Shown piece after piece: positions 44,996-53,465 of a DNA stretch of 64,000 nt (its first letter is position 1; each line of letters begins with the position of its first letter). The translations under genes were made by a program, and so were the position numbers. Source of the DNA: Alphaproteobacteria bacterium (lineage in GTDB: Bacteria; Pseudomonadota; Alphaproteobacteria; Sphingomonadales; Kordiimonadaceae). The notes beneath the pieces were generated by a model that saw nothing but the letters and a program-made list of their open reading frames with translations, did not search any database and was not told the DNA's origin. The stretch covers positions 1-64,000 of the forward strand of contig SBGU01000038.1 of assembly GCA_006226495.1 (NCBI GenBank). The letters are read 5' to 3'.

Positions 44996-45508
44996 ATGAT
45001 CCAAGACGCGCTGCAGATCGGCGACGACCGCCCCGCGCTCCAGGCTCCGTTTCAGGAGCAAATCCTGGACCACTGGCATCAAATCCGCAAAGGCCGGCAT
45101 TTCCCGGACAAACGCGACTTCCGGCCCCAGAAATTTCCGAAATTCCTGCCGCAGCTCGCCATCGTTTCGGTAGCGGAAGGATCTGCCTACGAAGACCGGC
45201 TGACCGGCACCACGGTCAGCGAGGTGCTCAGGCTGGGCAGCGGTGCCCGCCGCCTTGTCGCCCCGGCTGACCTGCAGGTGCGGGAAACGGTCGCGCTGAT
45301 CCTGGACACGGCATCCCGCGCCGACCGACCCATGTATTTCAGGGGTATCTTCACACCGGCGCGCGATGCCGCCATCGACTTTACCGTCCTTGTGCTGCCC
45401 TTCTCGCACAATGGCGACGCCGATGTGCTGGATACCCTGTTGCTGGCCTTCGATTTCGGGCGGTCGCCCTTCATTGCGTCCTTCGCCCCGCAACCGCGCA
45501 CGGCATGA
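44996..45508 (+). CDS. PAS_5-family protein
   Basis: A 170-residue soluble protein with the layout of the alphaproteobacterial PAS_5 family (PF07310): DHWHQIRKGRHFPDKRDFRP near residue 25, LPQLAIVSVAEG near 52, YEDRLTGTTVSEVLRL near 65, and a C-terminal FTVLVLPFSHNGDADVLDTLLLAFDF strand. No output domain is attached. In other alphaproteobacteria such proteins bind small ligands or regulate division and motility, but no function can be read here. I use the ATG at 44996; a TTG at 44960 is in frame, and neither has a good Shine-Dalgarno sequence. Confidence 0.75.
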   Translation: MIQDALQIGDDRPALQAPFQEQILDHWHQIRKGRHFPDKRDFRPQKFPKFLPQLAIVSVAEGSAYEDRLTGTTVSEVLRLGSGARRLVAPADLQVRETVALILDTASRADRPMYFRGIFTPARDAAIDFTVLVLPFSHNGDADVLDTLLLAFDFGRSPFIASFAPQPRTA

Positions 45509-45614
45509 TAATCGTGGCCGCCTGATTGACGTTCGCGCCCGCGCCCCTTACATAAGGGGCACGGAAGGCCCGCTGGCACCACTGTCGGCACATGGGCCAG
45601 AGAACGAGGACCAC

Positions 45615-45956
45615 ATGACCGAAAAAGCAGCCCCCATCGGCCTGAGCGAAAAAGCCGCAAAACGTGTTGCGGCCCTGATCGCGCAACAGGGCAACCCCAA
45701 CCTGAAGCTTCGGCTTTCGGTATCGGGTGGCGGCTGCAGCGGCTTCCAGTATGGCTTTGATTTCGACGAGAAGCAGACGGACGACGATATTGTCGTCACC
45801 CGCGACGGTGTGACCATGCTGGTCGACAATATGTCGCTGCTGTATCTCATCGGCTCGGAAGTCGATTTTGTCGAAGACCTGGTGGGTGCATCCTTCCAGG
45901 TCAAGAACCCGAACGCTTCGTCCTCCTGCGGCTGCGGGTCGTCCTTCGCCATCTGA
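45615..45956 (+). CDS. erpA: Iron-sulfur cluster insertion protein ErpA
   Basis: A 113-residue A-type carrier. The three conserved cysteines are in SGGGCSGFQYGFDFDE (near residue 40) and the C-terminal SSSCGCGSSF (near 105). The LSEKAAKRVAALIAQQGNP start and the Gly-Cys-Gly ending fit ErpA/HesB proteins that pass clusters to apo-enzymes. The upstream reading frame is non-homologous and starts elsewhere. It lies 30 nt before xth on the same strand. Confidence 0.93.
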   Translation: MTEKAAPIGLSEKAAKRVAALIAQQGNPNLKLRLSVSGGGCSGFQYGFDFDEKQTDDDIVVTRDGVTMLVDNMSLLYLIGSEVDFVEDLVGASFQVKNPNASSSCGCGSSFAI

Positions 45957-45986
45957 TCCACCCCAAATCCAAGGGAACGCGCTTCG

Positions 45987-46772
45987 ATGAAAATCGCCAC
46001 CTTCAACATCAATGGCGTGAAGGCGCGCCTGCCCCGGCTTCTGGAATGGCTGGATGAATTCCAGCCCGATGTCGCCTGCCTGCAGGAGATCAAGAGCGTG
46101 GACGAAAACTTCCCGCGCCTTGAAATCGAAGCTGCCGGCTGGAAGGTGGAAACCCACGGCCAGAAAAGCTTCAACGGCGTTGCGCTGATTTCGAAACACG
46201 AGATCGCCGATATCCGCCGCGGTCTGCCCGCCCTCGATGGCAGCGAGGAGACCGAAGACGAACAGGCGCGCTATATCGAAGCCACCATCAAAGGTGTGCG
46301 TATCGCGTCCATTTACCTGCCGAACGGCAACCCGCAACCGGGGCCGAAGTTCGATTATAAACTGGCCTGGATGGACCGGCTGATCAAACAGGCCGAACGG
46401 CTGCTGGCAACCGAAATGCCGGTGGTGCTGGCCGGCGACTATAATGTGATCCCCGAGGACGTGGACTGCTACAGCCCCTCAGCCTGGGTGGATGACGCCC
46501 TGTTCCAGCCCGAGAGCCGTGCGAAGCTCAGGACCCTCACCTACCTCGGTTACCTGGACGCCATTCGCCAGATCAAACCGGCCGGGCCCGCCTTCACCTT
46601 CTGGGACTATCAGGCCGGCGCGTGGCAGAAGGACAATGGCATCCGCATCGACCACCTGATGCTGTCGCCGCAGGCCGCCGACCTGCTGAAAGACGCACAG
46701 GTCGACCGCAAACCGCGCGGCAAGGAAAAAGCCAGCGACCACACGCCTGTGTGGGTCGAGCTGGATATCTAG
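45987..46772 (+). CDS. xth: Exodeoxyribonuclease III
   Basis: A 261-residue AP endonuclease and 3'-phosphatase of base-excision repair. The EEP catalytic residues are in order: ATFNINGVKARLPRL near residue 3, CLQEIKSVD near 34, the tyrosine region RIASIYLPNGN near 106, VLAGDYNVIPEDVD near 145, WDYQAGAWQKDNGIRIDHLML near 204-224, and SDHTPVWVEL at the end. Length is normal for ExoA/Xth. Directly downstream of erpA and convergent with panD. Confidence 0.94.
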   Translation: MKIATFNINGVKARLPRLLEWLDEFQPDVACLQEIKSVDENFPRLEIEAAGWKVETHGQKSFNGVALISKHEIADIRRGLPALDGSEETEDEQARYIEATIKGVRIASIYLPNGNPQPGPKFDYKLAWMDRLIKQAERLLATEMPVVLAGDYNVIPEDVDCYSPSAWVDDALFQPESRAKLRTLTYLGYLDAIRQIKPAGPAFTFWDYQAGAWQKDNGIRIDHLMLSPQAADLLKDAQVDRKPRGKEKASDHTPVWVELDI

Positions 46773-46796
46773 GAAAAGCGGTTTCAGGGCGCCTGA

Positions 46797-47258
46797 TCAG
46801 GCGTCGACAGTTTCGTACAGCTCGTTCTGGCGGCTTGCACCCGGCTTGCCCAGGTCTTCAAGGCCTGGCGTGATATATTCATCGATGCTGGCAATGCGGT
46901 TGGCACCGTCCACATGCACGGCGCGGGAAATACGGCCCGGCAACAGGTTTGCCGGCACACTTTCATACCCCATGATGATGGCAAGGTCGCCCTTCGAGAA
47001 CTGGTGCGCGGCGGCGCCGTTCAGGCAAATGACGCCCGAGCCTTCGTCGCCTTCGATGATATAGGTGGTGATGCGTTCGCCGTTTGTGATGTTGACCACG
47101 TCAACCGCCGTGTAGGGCAAGAGGCCCGCCGCGCGCAACAGCACGGGGTCCACGGTGATGGAGCCGACATAATTGAGCTCGGCGCCGGTTACCGTGACAC
47201 GGTGCAATTTGCCATACATGAACTGGCGCAAGGCGCCGTCGAGCACTGGTTTAACCAT
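46797..47258 (-). CDS. panD: Aspartate 1-decarboxylase
   Basis: A 153-residue pyruvoyl enzyme making beta-alanine for pantothenate. Self-cleavage occurs between Gly and Ser in ELNYVGSITVD (near residue 32), which creates the pyruvoyl group. GKLHRVTVTGAELNYVGS, YTAVDVVNITNGERITTYII and GVICLNGAAAHQFSKGD follow the family closely. The ATG at 47258 (AAGAAGG upstream) gives 13 residues more than the usual start at the Met before YGKLHRV; both are possible. The C-terminus is about 20 residues longer than E. coli PanD. Confidence 0.92.
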   Translation of the reverse strand: MVKPVLDGALRQFMYGKLHRVTVTGAELNYVGSITVDPVLLRAAGLLPYTAVDVVNITNGERITTYIIEGDEGSGVICLNGAAAHQFSKGDLAIIMGYESVPANLLPGRISRAVHVDGANRIASIDEYITPGLEDLGKPGASRQNELYETVDA

Positions 47259-47334
47259 CGACCTTCTTCCCCGAAACTGACAATGCCATGGGGATATGGC
47301 CCGGCAGGCGCATGGCGTCAAGCCCCTGCCCCGG

Positions 47335-47931
47335 TCAGGGGCGGCGTACCAGTTGTGTGCGGCCGATCATCGACCAGTTTTTACCGCCATCCAGCGATTG
47401 TTCGAACGTGAATTCGACCACACTTTCGCTGATGATCTTCCATTCGTGGCGCTGCAGTTCGGCGCCGTCGCGGCCCGGGGCGTGGCCCACCAAACGCATG
47501 CCATCTTCATATTTGCGGCCCCGCAGGTTGGTGATCATGCCGCCCATATCGTCCACCCACACCTGGCGCCAGTTGCGGGCCTTGCTGTCGTAGCTGCTGA
47601 TCAGGATGGCAGCAAACCCGTCACGCGCCGTCAGTGCGCGATAATAGTCGCCCCAGCGCGCGAAAGAGATGGCCATCAGGGATGCACAGCCGCCCAGCGC
47701 GGGTTTCTGCACCGCGCTGCCCGCCAGTTGCCAGCGGCCCGCGACCATGACCTTCATGTCCCAGGTGCCGTTCAGGAAATCGAATTCATGATGGTCGGCC
47801 TGCGCGCAGCTTGGGCTGACATAGGGTGTGTCCCCCAATATGGCACCGGGTGTCGGGTCGGCATCCTGCGCCGTGGCGGCAGGCGAAAGCATCAGCGCCA
47901 GCACAGGCGCCAGCAATTTTACTCTGGTCAT
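47335..47931 (-). CDS. Exported DUF1579-like protein
   Basis: A 198-residue protein with a signal peptide (about residues 1-21, ending ATAQ). The FDFLNGTWDMKVMVAGRW block near 49, FAAILISSYDSKARNWRQVWVDDMGG near 105, and a C-terminal FTFEQSLDGGKNWSMIGRTQLVR strand suggest the lipocalin-like beta-barrel of the DUF1579 and related families. Ligand and role are unknown. It is followed on the same strand by panD after about 75 bp. Confidence 0.7.
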   Translation of the reverse strand: MTRVKLLAPVLALMLSPAATAQDADPTPGAILGDTPYVSPSCAQADHHEFDFLNGTWDMKVMVAGRWQLAGSAVQKPALGGCASLMAISFARWGDYYRALTARDGFAAILISSYDSKARNWRQVWVDDMGGMITNLRGRKYEDGMRLVGHAPGRDGAELQRHEWKIISESVVEFTFEQSLDGGKNWSMIGRTQLVRRP

Positions 47932-47974
47932 ACACGTCCCCTTTCGTGGCGTTCAGTAAGCCACGGATGGGTGA

Positions 47975-48008
47975 AAAAGGAAAGCCGGGTCATGCCTGAC
48001 CCGGCTTT
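47975..48008 (-). terminator. Rho-independent terminator of the membrane protein gene at 48042-48878
   Basis: On the minus strand a perfect 12-bp stem (AAAGCCGGGTCA / TGACCCGGCTTT, four-base loop) is followed by CCTTTTTC. It is 33 bases past the stop codon. Confidence 0.85.
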
Positions 48009-48041
48009 CGTGCCATTGATGTTGGTGTCGCCTGCGGATGC

Positions 48042-48878
48042 CTAACTGAAGGTTTCTTCTTCATTCGGCTCATCCACGCAGACCCGGTAACGCAGGCCGT
48101 GCGCCGCCGCAATCGCAAGCGAGACATAGAAATAAAGCGGATAGGTGATTGCCAGCATCAGGCCCATCGACCCCGTAAGGCCCGCCAGCGTGGTCGGGAT
48201 CAGGATCACGGCATACAGGAGCACCAGCACGATGGCAAAATCCACCGTGTGCGGATGCTCGAGCCCTTCCTTGCCTGTGCCGACCGCCGTTTCGGTCAGG
48301 TTGGCGGAGAAGATCGAATAGACAATGCAGGAAACCACGGTGACAATGATGTTGCTGGCAATGCCCGCGCGGGTGGAAGCCGCGATATCCGGGTTGGCGC
48401 CGGCCTGCATCTGTTCACCAAAGCTGGGCGCCAGTCCGACGGCATGCAGGACATAGACCACCACCAGCGACACCAGACCAAGCAGAATGGTGATCAGCAC
48501 CAGCTTGATCATGTTGACGCCGGCCGCACCCCAGGCCTTGCCAAAAGGCCGCATGGCCGCTGCGGACGGCCCGAAGGCACCAGCCCTGACCCAATAGTTG
48601 AAAACAAAGGCAAAGGCCCACAACAGCGCCACCATCATGATGATGATGAACAGCGCCAGGGCGCCCATATTGCCAAAATCACCCCGCTGCAGTTCGCCCG
48701 CAAGGTCATCGAAGGCGGTTGGGCTAACAAGCCCCGCCAGCATCATGACCATCATGACGGCAACCGAGGCCACGAAACCGGCAATCAGAACACCGGCGGC
48801 CTTGAGAAGTTGCAGCGGTTGGGTAATCGGCAGCTTGAGCGCCTCGACCGTGACGGCGAGGATTGGAAATTTTTTCAT
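48042..48878 (-). CDS. Polytopic membrane protein of unknown function
   Basis: A 278-residue protein with about six helices (near residues 25-50, 72-95, 122-146, 175-197, 212-232, 238-262). The N-terminal ILAVTVEALKLPITQPLQLLKAAG is amphipathic. The segment RAGAFGPSAAAMRPFGKAW near 102 and the acidic C-terminus are its only recognisable hydrophilic parts. I see no transporter or enzyme motif. The family is unknown to me. The striking feature is upstream: its Shine-Dalgarno sequence is locked in a 10-bp hairpin (48885-48908), so translation may be controlled. Confidence 0.7.
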   Translation of the reverse strand: MKKFPILAVTVEALKLPITQPLQLLKAAGVLIAGFVASVAVMMVMMLAGLVSPTAFDDLAGELQRGDFGNMGALALFIIIMMVALLWAFAFVFNYWVRAGAFGPSAAAMRPFGKAWGAAGVNMIKLVLITILLGLVSLVVVYVLHAVGLAPSFGEQMQAGANPDIAASTRAGIASNIIVTVVSCIVYSIFSANLTETAVGTGKEGLEHPHTVDFAIVLVLLYAVILIPTTLAGLTGSMGLMLAITYPLYFYVSLAIAAAHGLRYRVCVDEPNEEETFS

Positions 48879-48884
48879 GAATGT

Positions 48885-48908
48885 CCCCCTGATAACAGTA
48901 TCAGGGGG
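48885..48908 (-). promoter_or_regulatory. Hairpin occluding the ribosome binding site of the membrane protein gene
   Basis: In the transcript CCCCCTGATA-CTGT-TATCAGGGGG forms a perfect 10-bp stem. The Shine-Dalgarno sequence AGGGGG is the 3' end of that stem, with the ideal 6-nt spacer (ACATTC) to the ATG. There is no U-run, so it is not a terminator of ilvD. Possible temperature, ligand or RNA-based control. Confidence 0.65.
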
Positions 48909-48961
48909 AGCCTAGCCTAAAAGTGTCGCGGCGCAAATGCTGTAAGTTGCACCCGCCCGTG

Positions 48962-50800
48962 TCAAAGCTGGCGCACAGCCCCCTTGCTGGCCGACGTTGC
49001 CATGGCGGCATAGGCCTTCAGCGCCTTCGACACCTTGCGCGTGCGCACCTCGACCGGTTTCCAGGCGGCATCGCCTTTGGCGTCCATTGCGGCGCGGCGC
49101 GCGGCCAGTATCTCGTCGGACACCAGCACATTGATGGTGCGGTTGGGGATGTCGATTTCGATGGTGTCGCCCTCTTCCACCAGGCCGATGGCGCCGCCTT
49201 CCGCCGCCTCGGGGCTGACGTGCCCGATCGACAGGCCGGACGTACCGCCCGAGAAACGCCCATCGGTCAACAGCGCGCAAGCTTTGCCAAGGCCCATGGA
49301 TTTCAGGTAGCTGGTCGGATACAGCATTTCCTGCATGCCGGGGCCGCCGCGCGGGCCTTCATAGCGGATCACGACCACGTCGCCTTCCTCGACCTTGCCG
49401 GCAAGAATGGCTTCAACCGACGAATCCTGGCTTTCGAAAATGCGCGCCCGGCCCGAGAATTTGAGGATGCTGTCATCCACCCCCGCGGTTTTCACGATGC
49501 AGCCATCCAGCGCAATATTGCCGAACAGAACGGCAAGGCCGCCATCCTGGCTGTAGGCATGTTCCTTGGCGCGGATACAGCCGCCAATACGGTCCATATC
49601 CAGCGTCTCAAAGCGCTTGGACTGGCTGAAGGCCACCTGGGTCGGCACACGGCCCGGCGCGGCCTTGAAGAAATGATGCAGTTCAGCGTCGGCGCTGTTG
49701 ATCACATCGAACCGGTCGATGGCATCGCCCATGGTGGGTGAATGCACAGTCGGGCAGTCGCGGTTAATGAGGCCGGCGCGGTCCAGTTCACCCAGGATGC
49801 CATACACACCGCCCGCGCGGTGCACGTCCTGGATATGGTATTTCTGCGTCGACGGCGCCACCTTGCACAGGTTCGGAACCCGGCGCGACATGCGGTCGAT
49901 GTCTTCCATGGTGAAATCCACCTCGCCTTCCTGTGCCGCAGCCAACAGGTGCAGCACCGTGTTGGTGGAACCGCCCATGGCGATATCGAGCGCGATGGCG
50001 TTTTCAAACGCCTTGAAGCTCGCCACATTACGCGGCAGCACACTTTCATCGCCGTTGCCATAGTAGCGGCGGCACAGGTCCACCACCAGGCGCGCGGCGC
50101 TCAGGAACAGTTCCTTGCGGTCAGAATGGGTCGCGAGGGTCGTGCCGTTGCCGGGCAGGCTGAGGCCCAGCGCTTCCGTCAGGCAGTTCATGCTGTTGGC
50201 GGTGAACATGCCGCTGCAGGAACCGCAGGTCGGGCAGGCCGAGCGTTCGATCACCGCCACCTGTTCGTCCGACACCTGCGGGTTGGCGGCATCCACCATG
50301 GCGTCGACCAGATCGAGCTTGCGGTGCTCACCGCCATAATCGGCCTCACCCGCTTCCATCGGCCCGCCCGAAACAAACACCACGGGGATGTTGAGCCTGA
50401 GGGACGCCATCAGCATGCCGGGCGTGATCTTGTCGCAGTTCGAAATGCAGACGATGGCATCCGCGCAATGGGCATTGACCATATATTCAACGCTGTCGGC
50501 GATGATCTCGCGGCTCGGCAGGCTATAGAGCATGCCGTCATGGCCCATGGCGATGCCGTCATCGACCGCGATGGTATTGAATTCCTTGGCGACACCGCCC
50601 GCGGCCTCGATCTCGCGCGCCACCATCTGACCCAGGTCCTTCAGGTGCACATGGCCCGGCACGAACTGGGTGAAACTGTTGGCGATGGCGACAATCGGCT
50701 TCTTGAAATCGTCGTCTTTCATGCCGGTCGCGCGCCAAAGGGCACGGGCGCCCGCCATGTTGCGGCCGTGGGTGGAGGTGCGGGAACGATAATGCGGCAT
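48962..50800 (-). CDS. ilvD: Dihydroxy-acid dehydratase
   Basis: A 612-residue enzyme of valine, isoleucine and pantothenate synthesis. It starts [20 protein letters not shown]. The Fe-S cysteines are in [10 protein letters not shown] (near residue 121) and [18 protein letters not shown] (near 190). The [24 protein letters not shown] block near 520-543 contains the conserved serine region. Length and motifs are those of the E. coli-type [4Fe-4S] enzyme. The start at 50800 has GAGGACTGAC upstream; longer readings lack homology. Divergent from the agmatinase-type gene across a 182-bp gap. Confidence 0.96.
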   Translation of the reverse strand: MPHYRSRTSTHGRNMAGARALWRATGMKDDDFKKPIVAIANSFTQFVPGHVHLKDLGQMVAREIEAAGGVAKEFNTIAVDDGIAMGHDGMLYSLPSREIIADSVEYMVNAHCADAIVCISNCDKITPGMLMASLRLNIPVVFVSGGPMEAGEADYGGEHRKLDLVDAMVDAANPQVSDEQVAVIERSACPTCGSCSGMFTANSMNCLTEALGLSLPGNGTTLATHSDRKELFLSAARLVVDLCRRYYGNGDESVLPRNVASFKAFENAIALDIAMGGSTNTVLHLLAAAQEGEVDFTMEDIDRMSRRVPNLCKVAPSTQKYHIQDVHRAGGVYGILGELDRAGLINRDCPTVHSPTMGDAIDRFDVINSADAELHHFFKAAPGRVPTQVAFSQSKRFETLDMDRIGGCIRAKEHAYSQDGGLAVLFGNIALDGCIVKTAGVDDSILKFSGRARIFESQDSSVEAILAGKVEEGDVVVIRYEGPRGGPGMQEMLYPTSYLKSMGLGKACALLTDGRFSGGTSGLSIGHVSPEAAEGGAIGLVEEGDTIEIDIPNRTINVLVSDEILAARRAAMDAKGDAAWKPVEVRTRKVSKALKAYAAMATSASKGAVRQL

Positions 50801-50982
50801 GATGTCAGTCCTCGGATGCATAAGCTTTACATGGGGCGGACAATACTGGTGCAGGCCGCACATGTCGATAAGAAACGAAAAGCCTGAAGACCTTTTTTTG
50901 TATTTTTATTGCGCCCATTTGAATTGCACGGGCGCAGGTGCCGCCGTATGAATGGGTCAATCAAATTCCAAGGAGCCAGACC

Positions 50983-51894
50983 ATGTCCGAAGGCATGATG
51001 GAGCCCTACGCGGGCCTGATCAGCTTTTTCCGCCAACCGGTTGCCGAAACCGCAGAAGGCCTTGATATCGCCGTGATGGGTGTACCGTTCGACCTGGCGG
51101 TCACCGGCCGCAGCGGTGCGCGTTTCGGTCCGCGCGGCGTGCGCGAAATGTCGCTGACCATGGCTGAATTCCCCTGGGGCGTCTGGCCGTGGGACTTCCA
51201 TTTCCGCGACCGCTGGAACGTGGCCGACCTTGGTGACGTGACCGGCTTCACCGCCTATTCCGACCGTATGATGCCGCTTGTGGAAGCCGCCGCAGACGCG
51301 GTTCTGGCGCACGGGTCATCCCTGCTGGCCATCGGCGGCGACCATTCGATCAGCTATCCGCTCCTTCGGGCCCATGCCCGCAAGCACGGCCCGCTGGCGC
51401 TGATCCATTTCGATGCCCATTCCGACACCTGGACCGACGAAAACCTGAACCATGGCACCATGTTCTACCATGCCATCAAGGAAGGGATCATCGTGCCCGA
51501 AAACTCGATCCAGCTTGGCATGCGCACCCCGAACCCGGACACGCACGGCATGCTGGTGCTGGACGGCAACGAATGCCTGCGCACACCGGCGGACGAGATG
51601 GCAAAACGCATCCGCGCGCGTGTCGGCGACCGCCCGGCCTACCTGACCTTCGATATCGACTTCCTGGACCCGAGTGTTGCACCTGCAACAGGTACACCGG
51701 TGGTGGGCGGCCCGAACGCGGCCTACGCGCGCGATGTGCTGCGCGCCCTTGCCGGCATGAATATTGTGGGGGGCGACCAGGTGGAAGTGGCCCCGCACTA
51801 TGAAGGGGCAGCCCAGATCACTGCGCTGGCCGGCGCCACCATTGCCGCCGACATCCTGTATCTGATCGGCCTTGGCCGCGACAGGCAGGAATAG
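50983..51894 (+). CDS. speB: Agmatinase-family ureohydrolase
   Basis: A 303-residue binuclear-manganese hydrolase. Metal ligands are in IGGDHSISYP (His near residue 122), HFDAHSDTW (near 143) and TFDIDFLDPS (near 224). GMRTPNPDTHG (near 182) is the substrate-specificity loop, nearer to agmatinase/guanidinobutyrase than to arginase. Agmatinase would yield putrescine, the substrate of the puu operon at 8.9-18.5 kb; guanidinobutyrase would yield GABA, also an intermediate there. AAGGAG lies 7 nt before the ATG. A run of AT-ending codons coincides with the shared palindrome at 51675-51690. Confidence 0.88.
   Translation: MSEGMMEPYAGLISFFRQPVAETAEGLDIAVMGVPFDLAVTGRSGARFGPRGVREMSLTMAEFPWGVWPWDFHFRDRWNVADLGDVTGFTAYSDRMMPLVEAAADAVLAHGSSLLAIGGDHSISYPLLRAHARKHGPLALIHFDAHSDTWTDENLNHGTMFYHAIKEGIIVPENSIQLGMRTPNPDTHGMLVLDGNECLRTPADEMAKRIRARVGDRPAYLTFDIDFLDPSVAPATGTPVVGGPNAAYARDVLRALAGMNIVGGDQVEVAPHYEGAAQITALAGATIAADILYLIGLGRDRQE
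51675..51690. repeat. TGTTGCA-N2-TGCAACA palindrome, copy 2 (inside speB)
   Basis: Sequence TGTTGCACCTGCAACA. It encodes part of Ser-Val-Ala-Pro-Ala-Thr-Gly through GTT GCA CCT GCA ACA GGT ACA, a run of AT-ending codons unlike the GC-ending codons around it. Confidence 0.6.
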
Positions 51895-51900
51895 CTGACG

Positions 51901-51925
51901 CCGGGGCGCCCTGCCCCGGTTTTCC
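51901..51925 (+). terminator. Rho-independent terminator of speB
   Basis: A 7-bp stem CCGGGGC / GCCCCGG with a GCCCT loop, followed by TTTTCC, seven bases after the speB stop codon. Confidence 0.75.
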
Positions 51926-51941
51926 TTACGGCCGGTTTTGC

Positions 51942-52700
51942 TTATGGATTGAAACCAAAGTCCCTGGCCAGGCTGCCATCGGCTTTCATGGCGGCGATGC
52001 GGGCATTGAGAAATTCGACCAGGGTACGCGCATCTTCCGTCGGCCAGCAGACAAACTGTTCACTGAGGGTCAGGAGCGCAAAACCCGGATCGGCATGATA
52101 GCCCTGCCGGCCTTCCGTCTTCATGAAACGCTCGACATCATAGCTGTAGCCCAGCACCGCCCCGGCACGACCGCTGTCCAGAAGGTCGAAAGCTTCACCA
52201 AGGGACGAGGTATAGAGAACACGCTGCGCCTTCGGCAGCGACTGCTGCGCGAGCGAGCTTTGCTGCGTGCCATAGTCCGATGCCAGCGTCATTTTCTGGA
52301 GCGCGTCGCGGTTGCCCGGCGCCGGTTTCGCACGCTGGCTGTAGGCCCGCATGTAAAGATGATTGAAGGGCCGGGAACCAACGAAGTCCTGATAGCTTTT
52401 GCCATGCGCCTGATAATAGCGCTCGTCATTGCTGACCATATAAAGGCAGTCGATGGTCTTGCCAAAAAAGTCGCGGGTCGCGCGTTTGACCGGCAGATAA
52501 TGCAACCGGACCGGCACCGGTGCCTGTTCGGTCAGGCGGCCATAAAGCGCGCGGTACGGGCCTTCTTCGTCTGGCGCGAACACACCGGGGATATAAAGGC
52601 CACCGACATGCAGCATGCCATCATCGCCCGCCATGGCCTCAGCCATACCGCTTGATGATACCAGTCCGAAAATATAAAGGCCCCCAATCAGCCCACGCAT
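51942..52700 (-). CDS. Periplasmic solute-binding-like protein
   Basis: A 252-residue exported protein with a signal peptide (about residues 1-24). It has the general look of family 3 solute-binding proteins: LHYLPVKRATRDFF near 66, TLASDYGTQQSSLA near 143, LGEAFDLLDSGRAGAVLGYSYDVERFM near 167-193, and a C-terminal LNARIAAMKADGSLARDFGF, the usual end of this fold. No permease or ATPase genes are adjacent, so it may be an orphan receptor or sensor. Ligand unknown. It converges on speB. Confidence 0.75.
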   Translation of the reverse strand: MRGLIGGLYIFGLVSSSGMAEAMAGDDGMLHVGGLYIPGVFAPDEEGPYRALYGRLTEQAPVPVRLHYLPVKRATRDFFGKTIDCLYMVSNDERYYQAHGKSYQDFVGSRPFNHLYMRAYSQRAKPAPGNRDALQKMTLASDYGTQQSSLAQQSLPKAQRVLYTSSLGEAFDLLDSGRAGAVLGYSYDVERFMKTEGRQGYHADPGFALLTLSEQFVCWPTEDARTLVEFLNARIAAMKADGSLARDFGFNP

Positions 52701-52780
52701 TGCGTTCCACCCCTCGTTTCAACGCAAGGCGCGTACAATAACGGCGAAGCCCGCGCATTTCCAGCGGTATTATGCCTGCA

Positions 52781-53392
52781 TCAGACAGCAAGCGCTGCAG
52801 CCGCCGCCAGCTTGTGCCGCGCCTGCCAGGGTGCGCCGGCCGCGCGGCCCATGGTCTTCAGCACGGGGGCGATGTCGTCGATACCCGATGCCGCAGCGGC
52901 GGCGGCAAACACCGTGTCCCTGTCGTACCAGCACACGGTCCAGCCCCGTGCTTTTGCGGCATGCGCCAGCGCCATGCGGTACATGACGGAATCCGCCATG
53001 GTTTGTGCCCGGTTGTCGCGGATACGCGCCTCGATACCATCAGGAAGTTCGGGGCATGCCCGGATCGCGATATGGCTGACAGGCACCGGCACATCCGCCT
53101 GAACGGCATCGAGAATGCGCACAGCACCCGCGCCCGCCGCCTTTTCAACCCGTTCAATAAGCGCGATGGCGTCCGGCAGCGAAATCGGCTTGGCCCACGG
53201 GCTGTCCAGATAGCGGCCAACCGCCCAGGCGCCCTGGTGATGGTAAGGATGGGTCGGCGTGCCGGGGTCGGTAAGATCCACACGCCGCCGGTCCAGAAGC
53301 GCACCGCGGCGCCGCACGGTCACCAGCTCCGCCGAATTGCCATGTTCCGCAACACCGACAATGGCGCTGTCGCCTTCCGCTGTAACCATCAT
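52781..53392 (-). CDS. Conserved-looking cytoplasmic protein of unknown function
   Basis: A 203-residue soluble protein without signal peptide or membrane helix. It begins MMVTAEGDSAIVGVAEHG and has RRRGALLDRRRVDLTDPGTPTHPYHHQGAWAVGRYL near 26-61, and a helical Ala-rich second half. No family is recognised. The start is set at 53392, since further upstream the frame crosses the valS terminator. GGGGG seven bases before the ATG would serve as ribosome site, but it lies in the 3' arm of that terminator. Confidence 0.65.
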   Translation of the reverse strand: MMVTAEGDSAIVGVAEHGNSAELVTVRRRGALLDRRRVDLTDPGTPTHPYHHQGAWAVGRYLDSPWAKPISLPDAIALIERVEKAAGAGAVRILDAVQADVPVPVSHIAIRACPELPDGIEARIRDNRAQTMADSVMYRMALAHAAKARGWTVCWYDRDTVFAAAAAASGIDDIAPVLKTMGRAAGAPWQARHKLAAAAALAV

Positions 53393-53431
53393 GAAAATAC
53401 CCCCGGACCGGTTTTCCCGGCCCGAGGGTAT
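53393..53431 (-). terminator. valS terminator whose 3' arm carries the next gene's ribosome site
   Basis: In the valS transcript ATACCCTCGGGCCGG and CCGGTCCGGGGGTAT form a 15-bp stem with two G-U pairs and a GAAAA loop, followed by TTTTC. It starts 35 bases after the valS stop. The run GGGGG in the 3' arm is also the only ribosome-site candidate for the gene starting at 53392. Confidence 0.75.
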
Positions 53432-53465
53432 CATCAACACATTTACAACGCCATCGGCGCCGGGC

